DNA of 64,000 nucleotides, taken from positions 3,224,001 to 3,288,000 of the forward strand of contig NZ_CP014841.1 of the NCBI RefSeq assembly GCF_001641285.1. The letters are read 5' to 3'. The first letter of the stretch is position 1. Every line of letters starts with the position of its first letter. Below the pieces are notes generated by a model. That model saw only the letters and a list, made by a program, of their open reading frames with translations. It was not told the DNA's origin and did not search any database. This stretch comes from Dyella thiooxydans. Lineage in GTDB: Bacteria; Pseudomonadota; Gammaproteobacteria; Xanthomonadales; Rhodanobacteraceae. The translations under genes were made by a program, and so were the position numbers. Below, piece by piece: positions 40,073 to 49,068 of this stretch.

Positions 40073-41224
40073 ATGAACCTGCGCGATTTCAAGATCAACA
40101 TCCCCGATGAGAGCATCGAAGATCTGTCAAGGCGGTTACGTGCGACGCGATGGCCGGCTGCAATGGATGCCGATCAGTGGGATGACGGGGCCAGCCTCAC
40201 ATTTATGCGTCGCCTGGTCGAACATTGGTCGGATCGGTTTGACTGGCGCGCCCAGGAAGCACGTCTAAACCGTTTGCCCCAGTACATGGCGACGGTGGAC
40301 GGACAGGATCTTCACTTCATCCATCAGCCAGGCAATGGCCCGTCACCCATGCCGTTGGTGCTCACGCACGGGTGGCCGGGATCCTTCATCGAGATGGAGC
40401 GGGTCATTCCGTTGCTCGCAGACCCGGGCGCCCACGGTGGCGATCCTGCCGATGCATTCCACGTCGTCGTCCCATCATTGCCGGGCTTTGGCTTTTCCGC
40501 GCCACCGGCTTCGCCAGGCATGAGCGCATTCAGCATTGCCGGATGGTGGGTCAAGCTCATGAACGGGCTAGGCTACGAGCGCTTCGCGGCGCAAGGTGGC
40601 GACATCGGAGCAGGGGTGTCGACGTGGCTGGCACGCTGCTTTCCAGAACGGGTCATCGGTGTCCATGTGAACTACATCCCGGGCAGCTACCGGCCACCAC
40701 TCGGGCCTGGATCGCCTCCCGTAACGACGCAAGAGCAGGCCTACCTTGATACGGCTGCAGCGTGGTCAAGTTCGGAGGGTGCTTATGCGGCCGAACAGGC
40801 GACAAAGCCTCAGACGTTGGCTTATGCGATGACCGACTCTCCTGCGGGCTTGGCGGCATGGATCGTGGAGAAATTCCGCGCCTGGAGCGATTGCGATGGT
40901 GACGTCGAGCGTGTTTTCACCATGGATGAACTGCTGACCGACGTATCCATCTATTGGTTCGGTCGGATGCTGGATGCATCGTTCCGGATCTACAAGGAGA
41001 ACCGACTTCGTCCACTGACCTTCGAGGCATCAGAACGCTTAGCCACCCCATTGGGAGTGGCCGCTTTCCCGCGCGAACTGCCTACACCGCCTCGATCGTG
41101 GGTCGAGCGCGTCTTCAATGTGCAGCGTTGGACGTCCATGCCCCGTGGTGGCCACTTTGCGGCGCTTGAGCAGCCACAGCTTCTGGTCGAGGATGTCCGT
41201 GCTTTTTTCCGCCCGCTTCGCTGA
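40073..41224 (+). CDS. epoxide hydrolase (EHN-domain type)
   Basis: A 383-residue alpha/beta-hydrolase. The N-terminal EHN region (MNLRDFKINIPDESIEDLSR, RLRATRWPAAMDADQWDDGA) is typical of microsomal-type bacterial epoxide hydrolases. LTHGWPGSFIEMERVIPLL is the oxyanion loop, FAAQGGDIGAGVSTW holds the nucleophile Asp, IYWFGRMLDASFRIYKENR carries a Tyr that assists ring opening, and PRGGHFAALEQP has the catalytic His. It hydrolyses epoxides to diols and is cytoplasmic. With the previous gene pair it suggests a theme of handling electrophilic compounds. Confidence 0.94.
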   Translation: MNLRDFKINIPDESIEDLSRRLRATRWPAAMDADQWDDGASLTFMRRLVEHWSDRFDWRAQEARLNRLPQYMATVDGQDLHFIHQPGNGPSPMPLVLTHGWPGSFIEMERVIPLLADPGAHGGDPADAFHVVVPSLPGFGFSAPPASPGMSAFSIAGWWVKLMNGLGYERFAAQGGDIGAGVSTWLARCFPERVIGVHVNYIPGSYRPPLGPGSPPVTTQEQAYLDTAAAWSSSEGAYAAEQATKPQTLAYAMTDSPAGLAAWIVEKFRAWSDCDGDVERVFTMDELLTDVSIYWFGRMLDASFRIYKENRLRPLTFEASERLATPLGVAAFPRELPTPPRSWVERVFNVQRWTSMPRGGHFAALEQPQLLVEDVRAFFRPLR

Positions 41225-41278
41225 TGCAAGCTGGGAAGCCATAACATGGCTACCGGGTTTGGCTTGTGATGCCCGCGA

Positions 41279-41841
41279 TCAAAGAGTGCTGTCGCGGTCG
41301 AGCTCATCTGTCTTACGCAAAAACGAAACCACCGCGCGCGTCGCAAGACTCATGTGACGATCACGATAGTAATACAGGTAAAACCCCGGATAGGGCGGCG
41401 ACCAGTCTTCCAGTAGCGGTATGAGTTGTCCTGTGTCGATCCAGTGCCGCAGTCTGTGCTCAACCCACATGGCAATGCCGATTCCATCCACAGCTGCCCG
41501 AACTGCCGCTCCTCGATCATTCAGAATCAAAGGCCCCTGCACAGCGACCGCCACACGCTCAGCGCCCCGACTGAACTCCCAATGATAGGGAGTCTCGCCG
41601 ACGCTCTGTCGCCAGTTGATGCAACTGTGCTCCGTCAGATCGCGGGGATGGCGAGGAATTCCATGTGCAGCAACATAAGATGGCGACGCAACGGCGATTT
41701 GTCGCAGCCATGGTCCGACCGGGAACGCAACGGTTTCCGGGTTGACGTACTCGCCTAGCCTGAAACCCAAGTCATAGCCCCCGCTCACGAGATCCGCGAA
41801 AGCATTGTCCAGATGGACGTCTAATGTGACGTCTGGATAGG
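41279..41841 (-). pseudogene. LysR-family regulator, C-terminal fragment cut by IS256
   Basis: Reading from the IS edge: YPDVTLDVHLDNAFADLVSG, GYDLGFRLGEYVNPETVAFP, ASPSYVAAHGIPRHPRDLTE, HSCINWRQ. This is the ligand-binding domain of a LysR regulator, ending in a normal stop. The N-terminal helix-turn-helix half is absent, and the other side of the IS does not contain it. A GTG at 41788 could start a fragment without DNA binding. The gene is inactive as a regulator. Confidence 0.88.
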
Positions 41842-43166
41842 GCGTGTCCTAGATTTTGTGTAACCGGGTCCCAGGCAGGACACTGCCGCCAGACCCGGAG
41901 AGACCATGAGTCCACGCAAACACGAGGTGCCCGACGAGCTGCTTAGCAGCCTGTTGGCGAACTACAAGAAGCCCGAAGACCTGATCGGCGAGAACGGCCT
42001 GCTCAAGCAGCTGACCAAGCTGCTGGTCGAGAAGGCGCTGGATGCGGAGATGACCGAGCACCTCGGTCACGATAAGCACGAGCCGGTGGCCAACCCGGCC
42101 GGCAACACCCGCAACGGCCGCAGCCGCAAGACGCTCAAGGGCGAGTTCGGCGAGCTGCCGATCGAGATCCCGCGCGACCGGCACGGCAGCTTCGAGCCGA
42201 AGCTGATTCCCAAGCACCAGACTCGCTGGAGCGGCTTCGACGACAAGATCCTGTCGCTCTACGCCCGCGGCATGACGGTGCGCGAGATCCAGGCGCACCT
42301 GGAAGAGATGTATGGCACGGAGGTCTCGCCGAGCCTGATCTCCTCGGTCACCGATGCAGTGATCGACGAGGTGAAGGCCTGGCAAGGCCGGCCGCTCGAT
42401 CCGGTGTATCCGATCGTCTACCTGGACTGCATCCATGTGAAGGTGCGCGAGGGCGCGGTGCGGGTGAAGGCGGTCTACCTGGCCATTGGCATCACCATGG
42501 CCGGCGAGAAGGAGGTCCTTGGGCTGTGGCTGGCGCAGACCGAGGGCGCCAAGTTCTGGCTGCAGGTGGTGACCGAGCTGCGCAACCGCGGGGTGCAGGA
42601 CATCTTCATCGCCTGCGTCGACGGCCTGAAGGGTTTCCCCGAAGCGATCGAGACCGTATTCCCGCACACGACGGTGCAGTTGTGCCTCGTACACATGGTG
42701 CGGCACAGCCTGAACTACGTGTCGTGGAAGCGACGGCCGGAGGTGGCCGCCGACCTCAAGCGCATCTACACCTGTGCCACCGCCGAGGAGGCCGAGCAGC
42801 GGCTCGCCGAGTTCGAGGCCCGCTGGGACAAGGAATACCTGCCGATCGGGCAGTCCTGGCGACGCAACTGGCCGCGCCTGATCCCGTTCTTCGACTACCC
42901 GCCAGAGATCCGCAAGGTGATCTACACGACCAACGCCATCGAGTCGGTGAACATGAGCCTGCGCAAGCTGACCAAGCACCGCGGGGCCTTCCCGAGCGAC
43001 GAGGCACTGGTGAAGCTGTTCTATCTGGCCCTGCGCAACATCAGCAAGAAATGGACGCTGCCGATCCGTGATTGGAAGGCCGCGCTCAACCGCTTTACGA
43101 TCCAGTTCGAGGAACGACTCCCTCAGCTGTAACTCGAATCCCGGTTACACAAAATTCTGCACACGC
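41842..43166 (+). mobile_element. IS256-family insertion sequence, complete
   Basis: About 1.33 kb, the usual size. Terminal inverted repeats are similar: GCGTGTCCTAGATTTTGTGT and on to 41868 on the left, and their reverse complement on the right (43140-43166, reading GCGTGTGCAGAATTTTGTGT). They differ at a few positions. The single transposase is intact. No 8-9 bp target duplication is visible: left flank GTCTGGATAG and right flank TCTTCCTTGA are unrelated. That suggests a deletion or recombination after insertion. Confidence 0.93.
41906..43132 (+). CDS. IS256-family transposase
   Basis: A 408-residue DDE transposase of the mutator type. The catalytic residues sit in VYLDCIHVKVREG (first Asp), FIACVDGLKGFPEAIE (second Asp) and IYTTNAIESVNMSLRK (Glu), with the typical VQLCLVHMVRHSLNYVSWK between them. 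The ATG at 41906 is 38 bp from the left repeat. The gene is intact and so the element may be active. Its GC content is like the core genome rather than the island, which suggests it moved in from the host chromosome or a related one. Confidence 0.96.
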   Translation: MSPRKHEVPDELLSSLLANYKKPEDLIGENGLLKQLTKLLVEKALDAEMTEHLGHDKHEPVANPAGNTRNGRSRKTLKGEFGELPIEIPRDRHGSFEPKLIPKHQTRWSGFDDKILSLYARGMTVREIQAHLEEMYGTEVSPSLISSVTDAVIDEVKAWQGRPLDPVYPIVYLDCIHVKVREGAVRVKAVYLAIGITMAGEKEVLGLWLAQTEGAKFWLQVVTELRNRGVQDIFIACVDGLKGFPEAIETVFPHTTVQLCLVHMVRHSLNYVSWKRRPEVAADLKRIYTCATAEEAEQRLAEFEARWDKEYLPIGQSWRRNWPRLIPFFDYPPEIRKVIYTTNAIESVNMSLRKLTKHRGAFPSDEALVKLFYLALRNISKKWTLPIRDWKAALNRFTIQFEERLPQL

Positions 43167-43463
43167 TCTTCCTTGACCTTGCCGAACACCATGCGCCGAA
43201 TCTTCGACAGCTACTTCAAGCTTCTCGGTGGGCTGGACGTCGACAAAGCCTGCGATGGCCTTGTCGGTGACGAGAAGATCGCGGCCAGGGCCTTGCTGTC
43301 ATGGGCAAATGATGGGTCTCATGCGGTCCACGATGACCTGTACATGGTTCCGAACGGTGACGCGGATGTTCTCTACCTAAAGGTCTTCAGACGCATCTTC
43401 GACAACCTTCAGCAGGGAGACCATTATCGGATGATGATGGACACGGACTTCAAGCCGGAATGA
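43167..43463 (+). pseudogene. AAA_13-type ATPase, C-terminal fragment
   Basis: Directly right of the IS the frame reads LPNTMRRIFDSYFKLLGGLD, WANDGSHAVHDDLYMVPNGD, and KVFRRIFDNLQQGDHYRMMM, ending at 43463. It closely follows the C-terminal end of large AAA_13 (RloC/PrrC-like) ATPases: LPNxxRRxLExYFxxL, W-NDGSH, HYxMM. The Walker motifs and coiled coil are missing. The IS replaced them. No anticodon-nuclease partner remains. Confidence 0.75.
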
Positions 43464-43544
43464 ATTCTACGCAGTCCGTTTTCGACCCGAAGCGGACGTT
43501 CTCGGGATCATTTGTGCTGTCGTAAAAAGGAGCGAAACGCACTG

Positions 43545-44276
43545 ATGAAGAAGAACTGGCGAACCGTTGTCGGTTACATACTTTTCGTAGCGATCGCTGC
43601 TGGATGCGGATTGCTGGCCTACTGCATTGGGCCGACGTTGCTTGGGGCAATCGTTGCAGCGCCTGGCGCAGTGAGCTTGGCAGCGATCCCTTGGCAACTC
43701 TTCCGAGATCAGCGAGCCCACGAGCGGGCTATTGAGCTATCAGATAGAAATTCAGCGATTGCGCTCGGTGTGGGATCCCCCATGGCAAAAGCGGCATTCG
43801 AAAACTATGCGGTGTTCGCAAAAGCGTACGCCGACGAATTGTCTAATGTTATTGGAGAGATCGTCAGAGAGGGCCCGCGCGGCGGTCATCTAGGCTTGTC
43901 GCAGAGGTTGTCGGCTGTGCGACGAGAGCACTCTTTGTGGGTCACTTCTGAGACCGACAAAGAACTGCTGAAACTTGAAGACTGCATTTGGAAGATGGCA
44001 GTCGCTGCCGGGTACACCGAAAACGCTGCCGATCGTGGCCAGACATGGAATGCGCAGTACGAACTAGCGCATCGAAACTGGTGCGAGCTGGTAGGTCTGA
44101 AGTTCGAGCCGCTCTTTGAGGAGTCCCAGCCAGCCGATGCAGATCAGGTTGTGGTCAATCTACAGCATTTGGTTATGAAGGAGCTTCGCCGCGTTTTGGG
44201 AACCGAAGACTATTCTCGGATTCGATCGCTGGCGATTGCCCGCGCCTTGGCGCTAAGCGGGCCTTTCGACCTTTGA
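43545..44276 (+). CDS. membrane-anchored hypothetical protein
   Basis: A 243-residue protein from ATG 43545 (ribosome binding site AAAAAGGAG). Two membrane helices occupy residues 8-55 (VVGYILFVAIAAGCGLLAYC, then LLGAIVAAPGAVSLAAI). The remaining 190 residues are charged and helical and probably cytoplasmic (WQLFRDQRAHERAIELSDRN, AFENYAVFAKAYADEL). No family is recognised. A two-helix anchor with a cytoplasmic helical domain also occurs in defence-associated effectors, but nothing in the sequence ties it to one. GC content is moderate. It stands alone between pseudogene debris and small orphan genes. Confidence 0.75.
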   Translation: MKKNWRTVVGYILFVAIAAGCGLLAYCIGPTLLGAIVAAPGAVSLAAIPWQLFRDQRAHERAIELSDRNSAIALGVGSPMAKAAFENYAVFAKAYADELSNVIGEIVREGPRGGHLGLSQRLSAVRREHSLWVTSETDKELLKLEDCIWKMAVAAGYTENAADRGQTWNAQYELAHRNWCELVGLKFEPLFEESQPADADQVVVNLQHLVMKELRRVLGTEDYSRIRSLAIARALALSGPFDL

Positions 44277-44570
44277 TCTACAAGATCTGCTTTCGACCAA
44301 GGCGGACAGTCGCTAAAAAGGACGGAGGGCCAATGCAGTGCTCGTTAGGCCATTGTTCTCGTCTGCACAAATCGTTACGCTCACTAAGCCATTGATATGC
44401 GAGGTTACCTGAGCAGCCAGAGCAAGCCCCACTAAAAGGTGAGCACCGGTTTCTACTTAAGAAGGCGAATTAACAAGGTGCCGGGCGTAGCCGAAAATGC
44501 CGTGCAGAACCCCGGGGTTCGGTTTCTACTAAGCGCTATTTTTTTGCAAGACCTACAACAGGAGAGTGAC
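44277..44570. other. intergenic region before the small basic protein gene
   Basis: About 290 bp without a recognisable gene. It contains the 5' leader of the next gene, with the ribosome binding site CAGGAGAG at 44559-44566. Confidence 0.4.
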
Positions 44571-44708
44571 ATGGCCGCGAAGAAGAGTGCTGGAACGAGC
44601 AAGCGAGTGGCAAAAGAAGCTGGTCACTTGCTAAAAACATCCAAGTCAAAGGTAGTCCGGAGTGTCGCAGGGGCGGCACTGCGCGAACGTCAAAACAAAA
44701 AGAAATAG
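44571..44708 (+). CDS. small basic lysine-rich protein (45 aa)
   Basis: The frame from ATG 44571 has ribosome binding site GGAGAG and gives MAAKKSAGTSKRVAKEAGHL, LKTSKSKVVRSVAGAALRER and a lysine tail. More than a quarter of residues are Lys/Arg, with regular Ala/Lys repeats, typical of short DNA- or RNA-binding helices. Small lysine-rich proteins of this kind occur as single genes in many Gram-negative bacteria. It is followed 6 bp later by the next gene, so both could be co-transcribed. Function is not known. Confidence 0.7.
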   Translation: MAAKKSAGTSKRVAKEAGHLLKTSKSKVVRSVAGAALRERQNKKK

Positions 44709-44714
44709 AAAAGC

Positions 44715-45068
44715 ATGGACTGTGGAACCCTCACCCTGCAGCGCGGCCAGAGTCGCACGGACCGTTATGAGGCGACGATCGTAACTTGGGAGAGCGACCA
44801 GGACCGTTTCTTTACGATCTACTTCGAGGGCGTCCATGCCGAGGAAGGATCGTTCCGAGGCTCATGTCAGTTGGATCGCGAGCGAGGGTGGCATTTTCGA
44901 GGCGAGGGTCGATTCGAGGTGCCTGATGAAGAGCCCTGTCGCTCTGCCATTGAGGCCCAGCTCCAGCTGGTTGGCGGGCTGGGCGGGACCAAAGTACTGA
45001 CTGGCACCTGGCTAGATCAGGACGATGACACTCCATACACACTGCGCGTGGAAATTGCAGATCGCTGA
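44715..45068 (+). CDS. hypothetical protein (117 aa)
   Basis: A 117-residue, acidic, beta-rich soluble protein (MDCGTLTLQRGQSRTDRYEA, then FTIYFEGVHAEEGSFRGSCQ, LVGGLGGTKVLTGTWLDQDD). There are no membrane segments or catalytic motif. The start lies 6 bp after the stop of the small basic protein gene. The pattern resembles small lipocalin-like or jelly-roll families, but no match is certain. The reading frame is long relative to its surroundings and in good codon usage, so I regard it as real. Confidence 0.65.
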   Translation: MDCGTLTLQRGQSRTDRYEATIVTWESDQDRFFTIYFEGVHAEEGSFRGSCQLDRERGWHFRGEGRFEVPDEEPCRSAIEAQLQLVGGLGGTKVLTGTWLDQDDDTPYTLRVEIADR

Positions 45069-45574
45069 TCTCATACCGTGCCATCACTCGGCTTCCGCTC
45101 AGACCCGCAACCGTACCCCAAAGACACGTTATCCCCATACACCCTGTCATCAGGCACTGACTGACCGCTTCTGGCCGAAAGCCGGCGTTGCGTATGCCGG
45201 TGGGGGGGGCTGCTTGCGGGTGATCGGTCGCCCAAGGCAAGTATGGGTGGGCTGATCGGCACCTGAGAGGGTTCGACTTCCATCTGGCCGGAAGTGGCGC
45301 CCGCACTGATGGACTTCAGGTTCGGCAGCACTTTAGCTGCGTCAGTACCGATGACATTCCATGGAGCGCCATATCCGGCCGCGATTTCCAAGCAACGCAT
45401 TGAATTTGCGTGGTAAAGCGTCCTTGCTTGAAAGCCATAGTTTGTTCGGCGGCCGAACGCCAAAGTCTGTAAAAGCCGCACAAACTATGTGATTGGGAAC
45501 AACGCCGGTAGCGGTAAGGATCCCTCCGATCCGCACGCATTGCACCACATCGATCCATTCCCCATGATGGTGCA
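45069..45574. other. intergenic region with an inverted repeat, right edge of accessory DNA
   Basis: 506 bp with no convincing gene. At 45445-45494, CCATAGTTTGT and ACAAACTATG form an inverted pair about 30 bp apart (GCCATAGTTTGTTCGGC, and AGCCGCACAAACTATG). The same core is near 8252 and 17690. The region marks the return to high-GC core DNA at ntrB. The ntrB promoter may lie in 45500-45570. Confidence 0.5.
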
Positions 45575-46613
45575 ATGAGCAACGCATCCTGGCGTCCGCT
45601 GGCGGAGCAGATGGCGACCGGGCTGGCCCTGGTCGACGCCGAACTGCGCGTGACGTGGCTGAATCCGGCGCTGGCCGAGCGGTTGGCGCTGGGGACGCGC
45701 AGCCTGGTGGGGCAGCCGGCGGCGCTGATGTTTGCGGACGACGCGGCGGTGCTGGCGCAGGCGCGGCGGGCGCTGGACGAGGAGCGCGCGCTGCAGCTGC
45801 GCGGCGTGGCGCTGACCACCCAGCGCGGCACCGAGTGGCAGGCGGACCTGAGCCTGCAGCCGTTCGACGGGCAACTGCTGCTGGAAGTGCACGCGCTGGC
45901 CGAGCCGGCCGCGGCGGCCTCGCCGCTGTCGGCGACGCTGCGCGGTTTCGCGCACGAGGTGAAGAACCCGCTGGCCGGCCTGCGCGGTGCGGCGCAGCTG
46001 CTGCAGCGGCGGCTGGACGACGCGGACCTGCAGGCGCTGGCCGGCATGGTGATCGCCGAGGCGGACCGCCTCGCCGCGCTGGCCAACCGCCTGCTGCATC
46101 ACGACGGCGCGCCGCGGTTGGCGCCGGTGAACATCCATCACCTGCTGGAGCGTCTGGACGATCTGCTGGAGGCCGAGCCCGCGCCGCTCGCGCTGCGCCA
46201 CGACTACGACCCCAGCCTGCCGGACTTCCCCGCCGACGCCGACCGCCTGCTGCAGGTGCTGCTGAACCTGGCGCGCAACGCGCGCGAGGCCGGCGCGCAG
46301 ACGCTCACCCTGCGCACGCGGGCCGAACACGGCGTGCGGCTGGGCGAGCGGATGCTGCGCAGCGCGCTGCGGCTGGACGTGATCGATGACGGCGCCGGGG
46401 TGCCGCCCGCGTTGCGCGACACGCTGTTCCAGCCGCTGGTGTCCGGGCGGCCGGACGGCACCGGGCTCGGCCTGGCGCTGTCGCGCGAGATCGCCCATGA
46501 GCACGGCGGCGAACTGCGCTGGCAGGGCCGGCCCGGCGAAACCGTGTTCTCGCTGTACCTGCCGCTGCCGCCGCCGCAGCGGGCCTCGACCGACACCCCG
46601 ACGGATGTGACCG

Positions 46614-46621
<8 letters not shown>
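45575..46621 (+). CDS. glnL: nitrogen-regulation sensor histidine kinase NtrB
   Basis: A 348-residue cytoplasmic kinase. The PAS domain is at residues 10-110 (LALVDAELRVTWLNPALAER), the H-box is at 124-137 with His127 (GFAHEVKNPLAGLRGAAQLL), then the N-box (LLNLARNAREAGAQ), the G1 motif (VIDDGAGVP), and the G2 GTGLGLALSREIAHEHGG region. The organisation is that of NtrB, which phosphorylates or dephosphorylates NtrC under control of PII. No transmembrane segments are present. It overlaps ntrC by 8 bp, so translation is coupled. The usual upstream glnA is not seen. Confidence 0.95.
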
Positions 46622-48014
<1,393 letters not shown>

Positions 48015-48031
48015 TCCTTGGAGATTCCTGC

Positions 48032-48493
48032 ATGACCGTCACCGTCCGCGACGCCCGCCGCGAAGACCTGCCCCAGCTGGTGCAATGGAACGCCGCGATG
48101 GCGTGGGAGACCGAGCACAAGCGGCTCGACCCGGACGTGCTCATGCGCGGCATGGCGTCGGTGTTCGACGAGCCGCGTCGCGGGTTCTACCTCGTCGCCG
48201 AACTGGACGGCAAACCTGCCGGCTGCCTGATGGTGACCTACGAGTGGAGCGACTGGCGCTGCGGCGATTTCTGGTGGATCCAGAGCGTGTACGTGGCCGA
48301 GTCCGCGCGCCGCAGCGGCGTGTTCCGCGCGCTGTACGCCGACGTCGCGCGTCGTGCCGGCGCGGCCGGCGCGGTCGGCCTGCGGCTATACGTGGAAACC
48401 GAAAACGGGCGTGCCCAGGCCACCTATGCGGGCCTGGGCATGGAGCGCTGCCACTACTTCATGTACGAGCAGGCGCTCGAACGCGGCAGCTGA
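48032..48493 (+). CDS. GNAT-family N-acetyltransferase
   Basis: A 153-residue acetyltransferase. The start is MTVTVRDARREDLPQLVQWN. The acetyl-CoA binding stretch is SVYVAESARRSGVFRALYAD (a Q/RxxGxG/A-like loop), followed by LRLYVETENGRAQATYAGLG and MERCHYFMYEQAL. The ribosome binding site is weak (TTGGAG). It follows ntrC by 17 bp and may be read through from it. The acceptor amine is unknown. The N-terminal part includes EWSDWRCGDFWWIQSVYV, seen in small single-domain GNATs. Confidence 0.92.
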   Translation: MTVTVRDARREDLPQLVQWNAAMAWETEHKRLDPDVLMRGMASVFDEPRRGFYLVAELDGKPAGCLMVTYEWSDWRCGDFWWIQSVYVAESARRSGVFRALYADVARRAGAAGAVGLRLYVETENGRAQATYAGLGMERCHYFMYEQALERGS

Positions 48494-48603
48494 GCGCGGG
48501 GTGACGGGCCCGGCGCAAAGGGCGTAAAACGGGCGCGATCATGCAAGACGGCCAGCGCCCGGCTGAAGACCCTGCAAGGCTCATGTCCACCGAGGAACCC
48601 GCC

Positions 48604-49068
48604 ATGATCTTCCTGCTCGCTGCATTGCTCATCGGCATCGTCGCCGGCCTGCGCGCGATGACCGCGCCGGCCATCGTCAGCTGGGCCGCCCAGCTGGGCG
48701 TGTTGCCGCTGCAGGGTACGCCGCTGGCCTTCCTCGGCTGGCGCTTCACGCCATGGATCGTCTCGCTGCTCGCCGTCGGTGAGCTGATCACCGACCAGTT
48801 GCCGACCACGCCCAGCCGCAAGGTGCTGGTGCAGTTCGGCACGCGCATCCTGGTGGGCGGCTTTTGCGGCGTGGCGGTGGGCCTGGGCGGTGGTCAGCCC
48901 TGGATGGGTGCATTGGCCGGCGCGATAGGCGCGGTGCTCGGCACGCTGGGCGGCGCAGCGGCACGGGCGCGGCTGGCTGCGGCGTTCGGGCGCGATCGTC
49001 CCGCCGCACTACTGGAAGACATCGTCGCCATCGGCGGCGGCATCGCGATCATGGCGCTGCTGCCATGA
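48604..49068 (+). CDS. DUF4126 membrane protein
   Basis: A 154-residue integral membrane protein from ATG 48604 (ribosome binding site GAGGA; an upstream ATG at 48583 is less favoured). Three to four helices carry glycine-rich segments (LLAALLIGIVAGLRAMTAPA and ILVGGFCGVAVGLGGGQPWM). GLRAMTAPAIVSW and ADQLP-like ITDQLPTTPSRK are typical of the DUF4126 family, often found near oxidoreductases. Its stop overlaps the start of the flavoprotein gene at 49065, so the two are translationally coupled. Confidence 0.88.
   Translation: MIFLLAALLIGIVAGLRAMTAPAIVSWAAQLGVLPLQGTPLAFLGWRFTPWIVSLLAVGELITDQLPTTPSRKVLVQFGTRILVGGFCGVAVGLGGGQPWMGALAGAIGAVLGTLGGAAARARLAAAFGRDRPAALLEDIVAIGGGIAIMALLP

Noticed and set aside
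45071..45481. Minus-strand frame of 136 codons before ntrB
   Set aside because: No domain or start signal; overlaps the inverted repeat and is best treated as non-coding.
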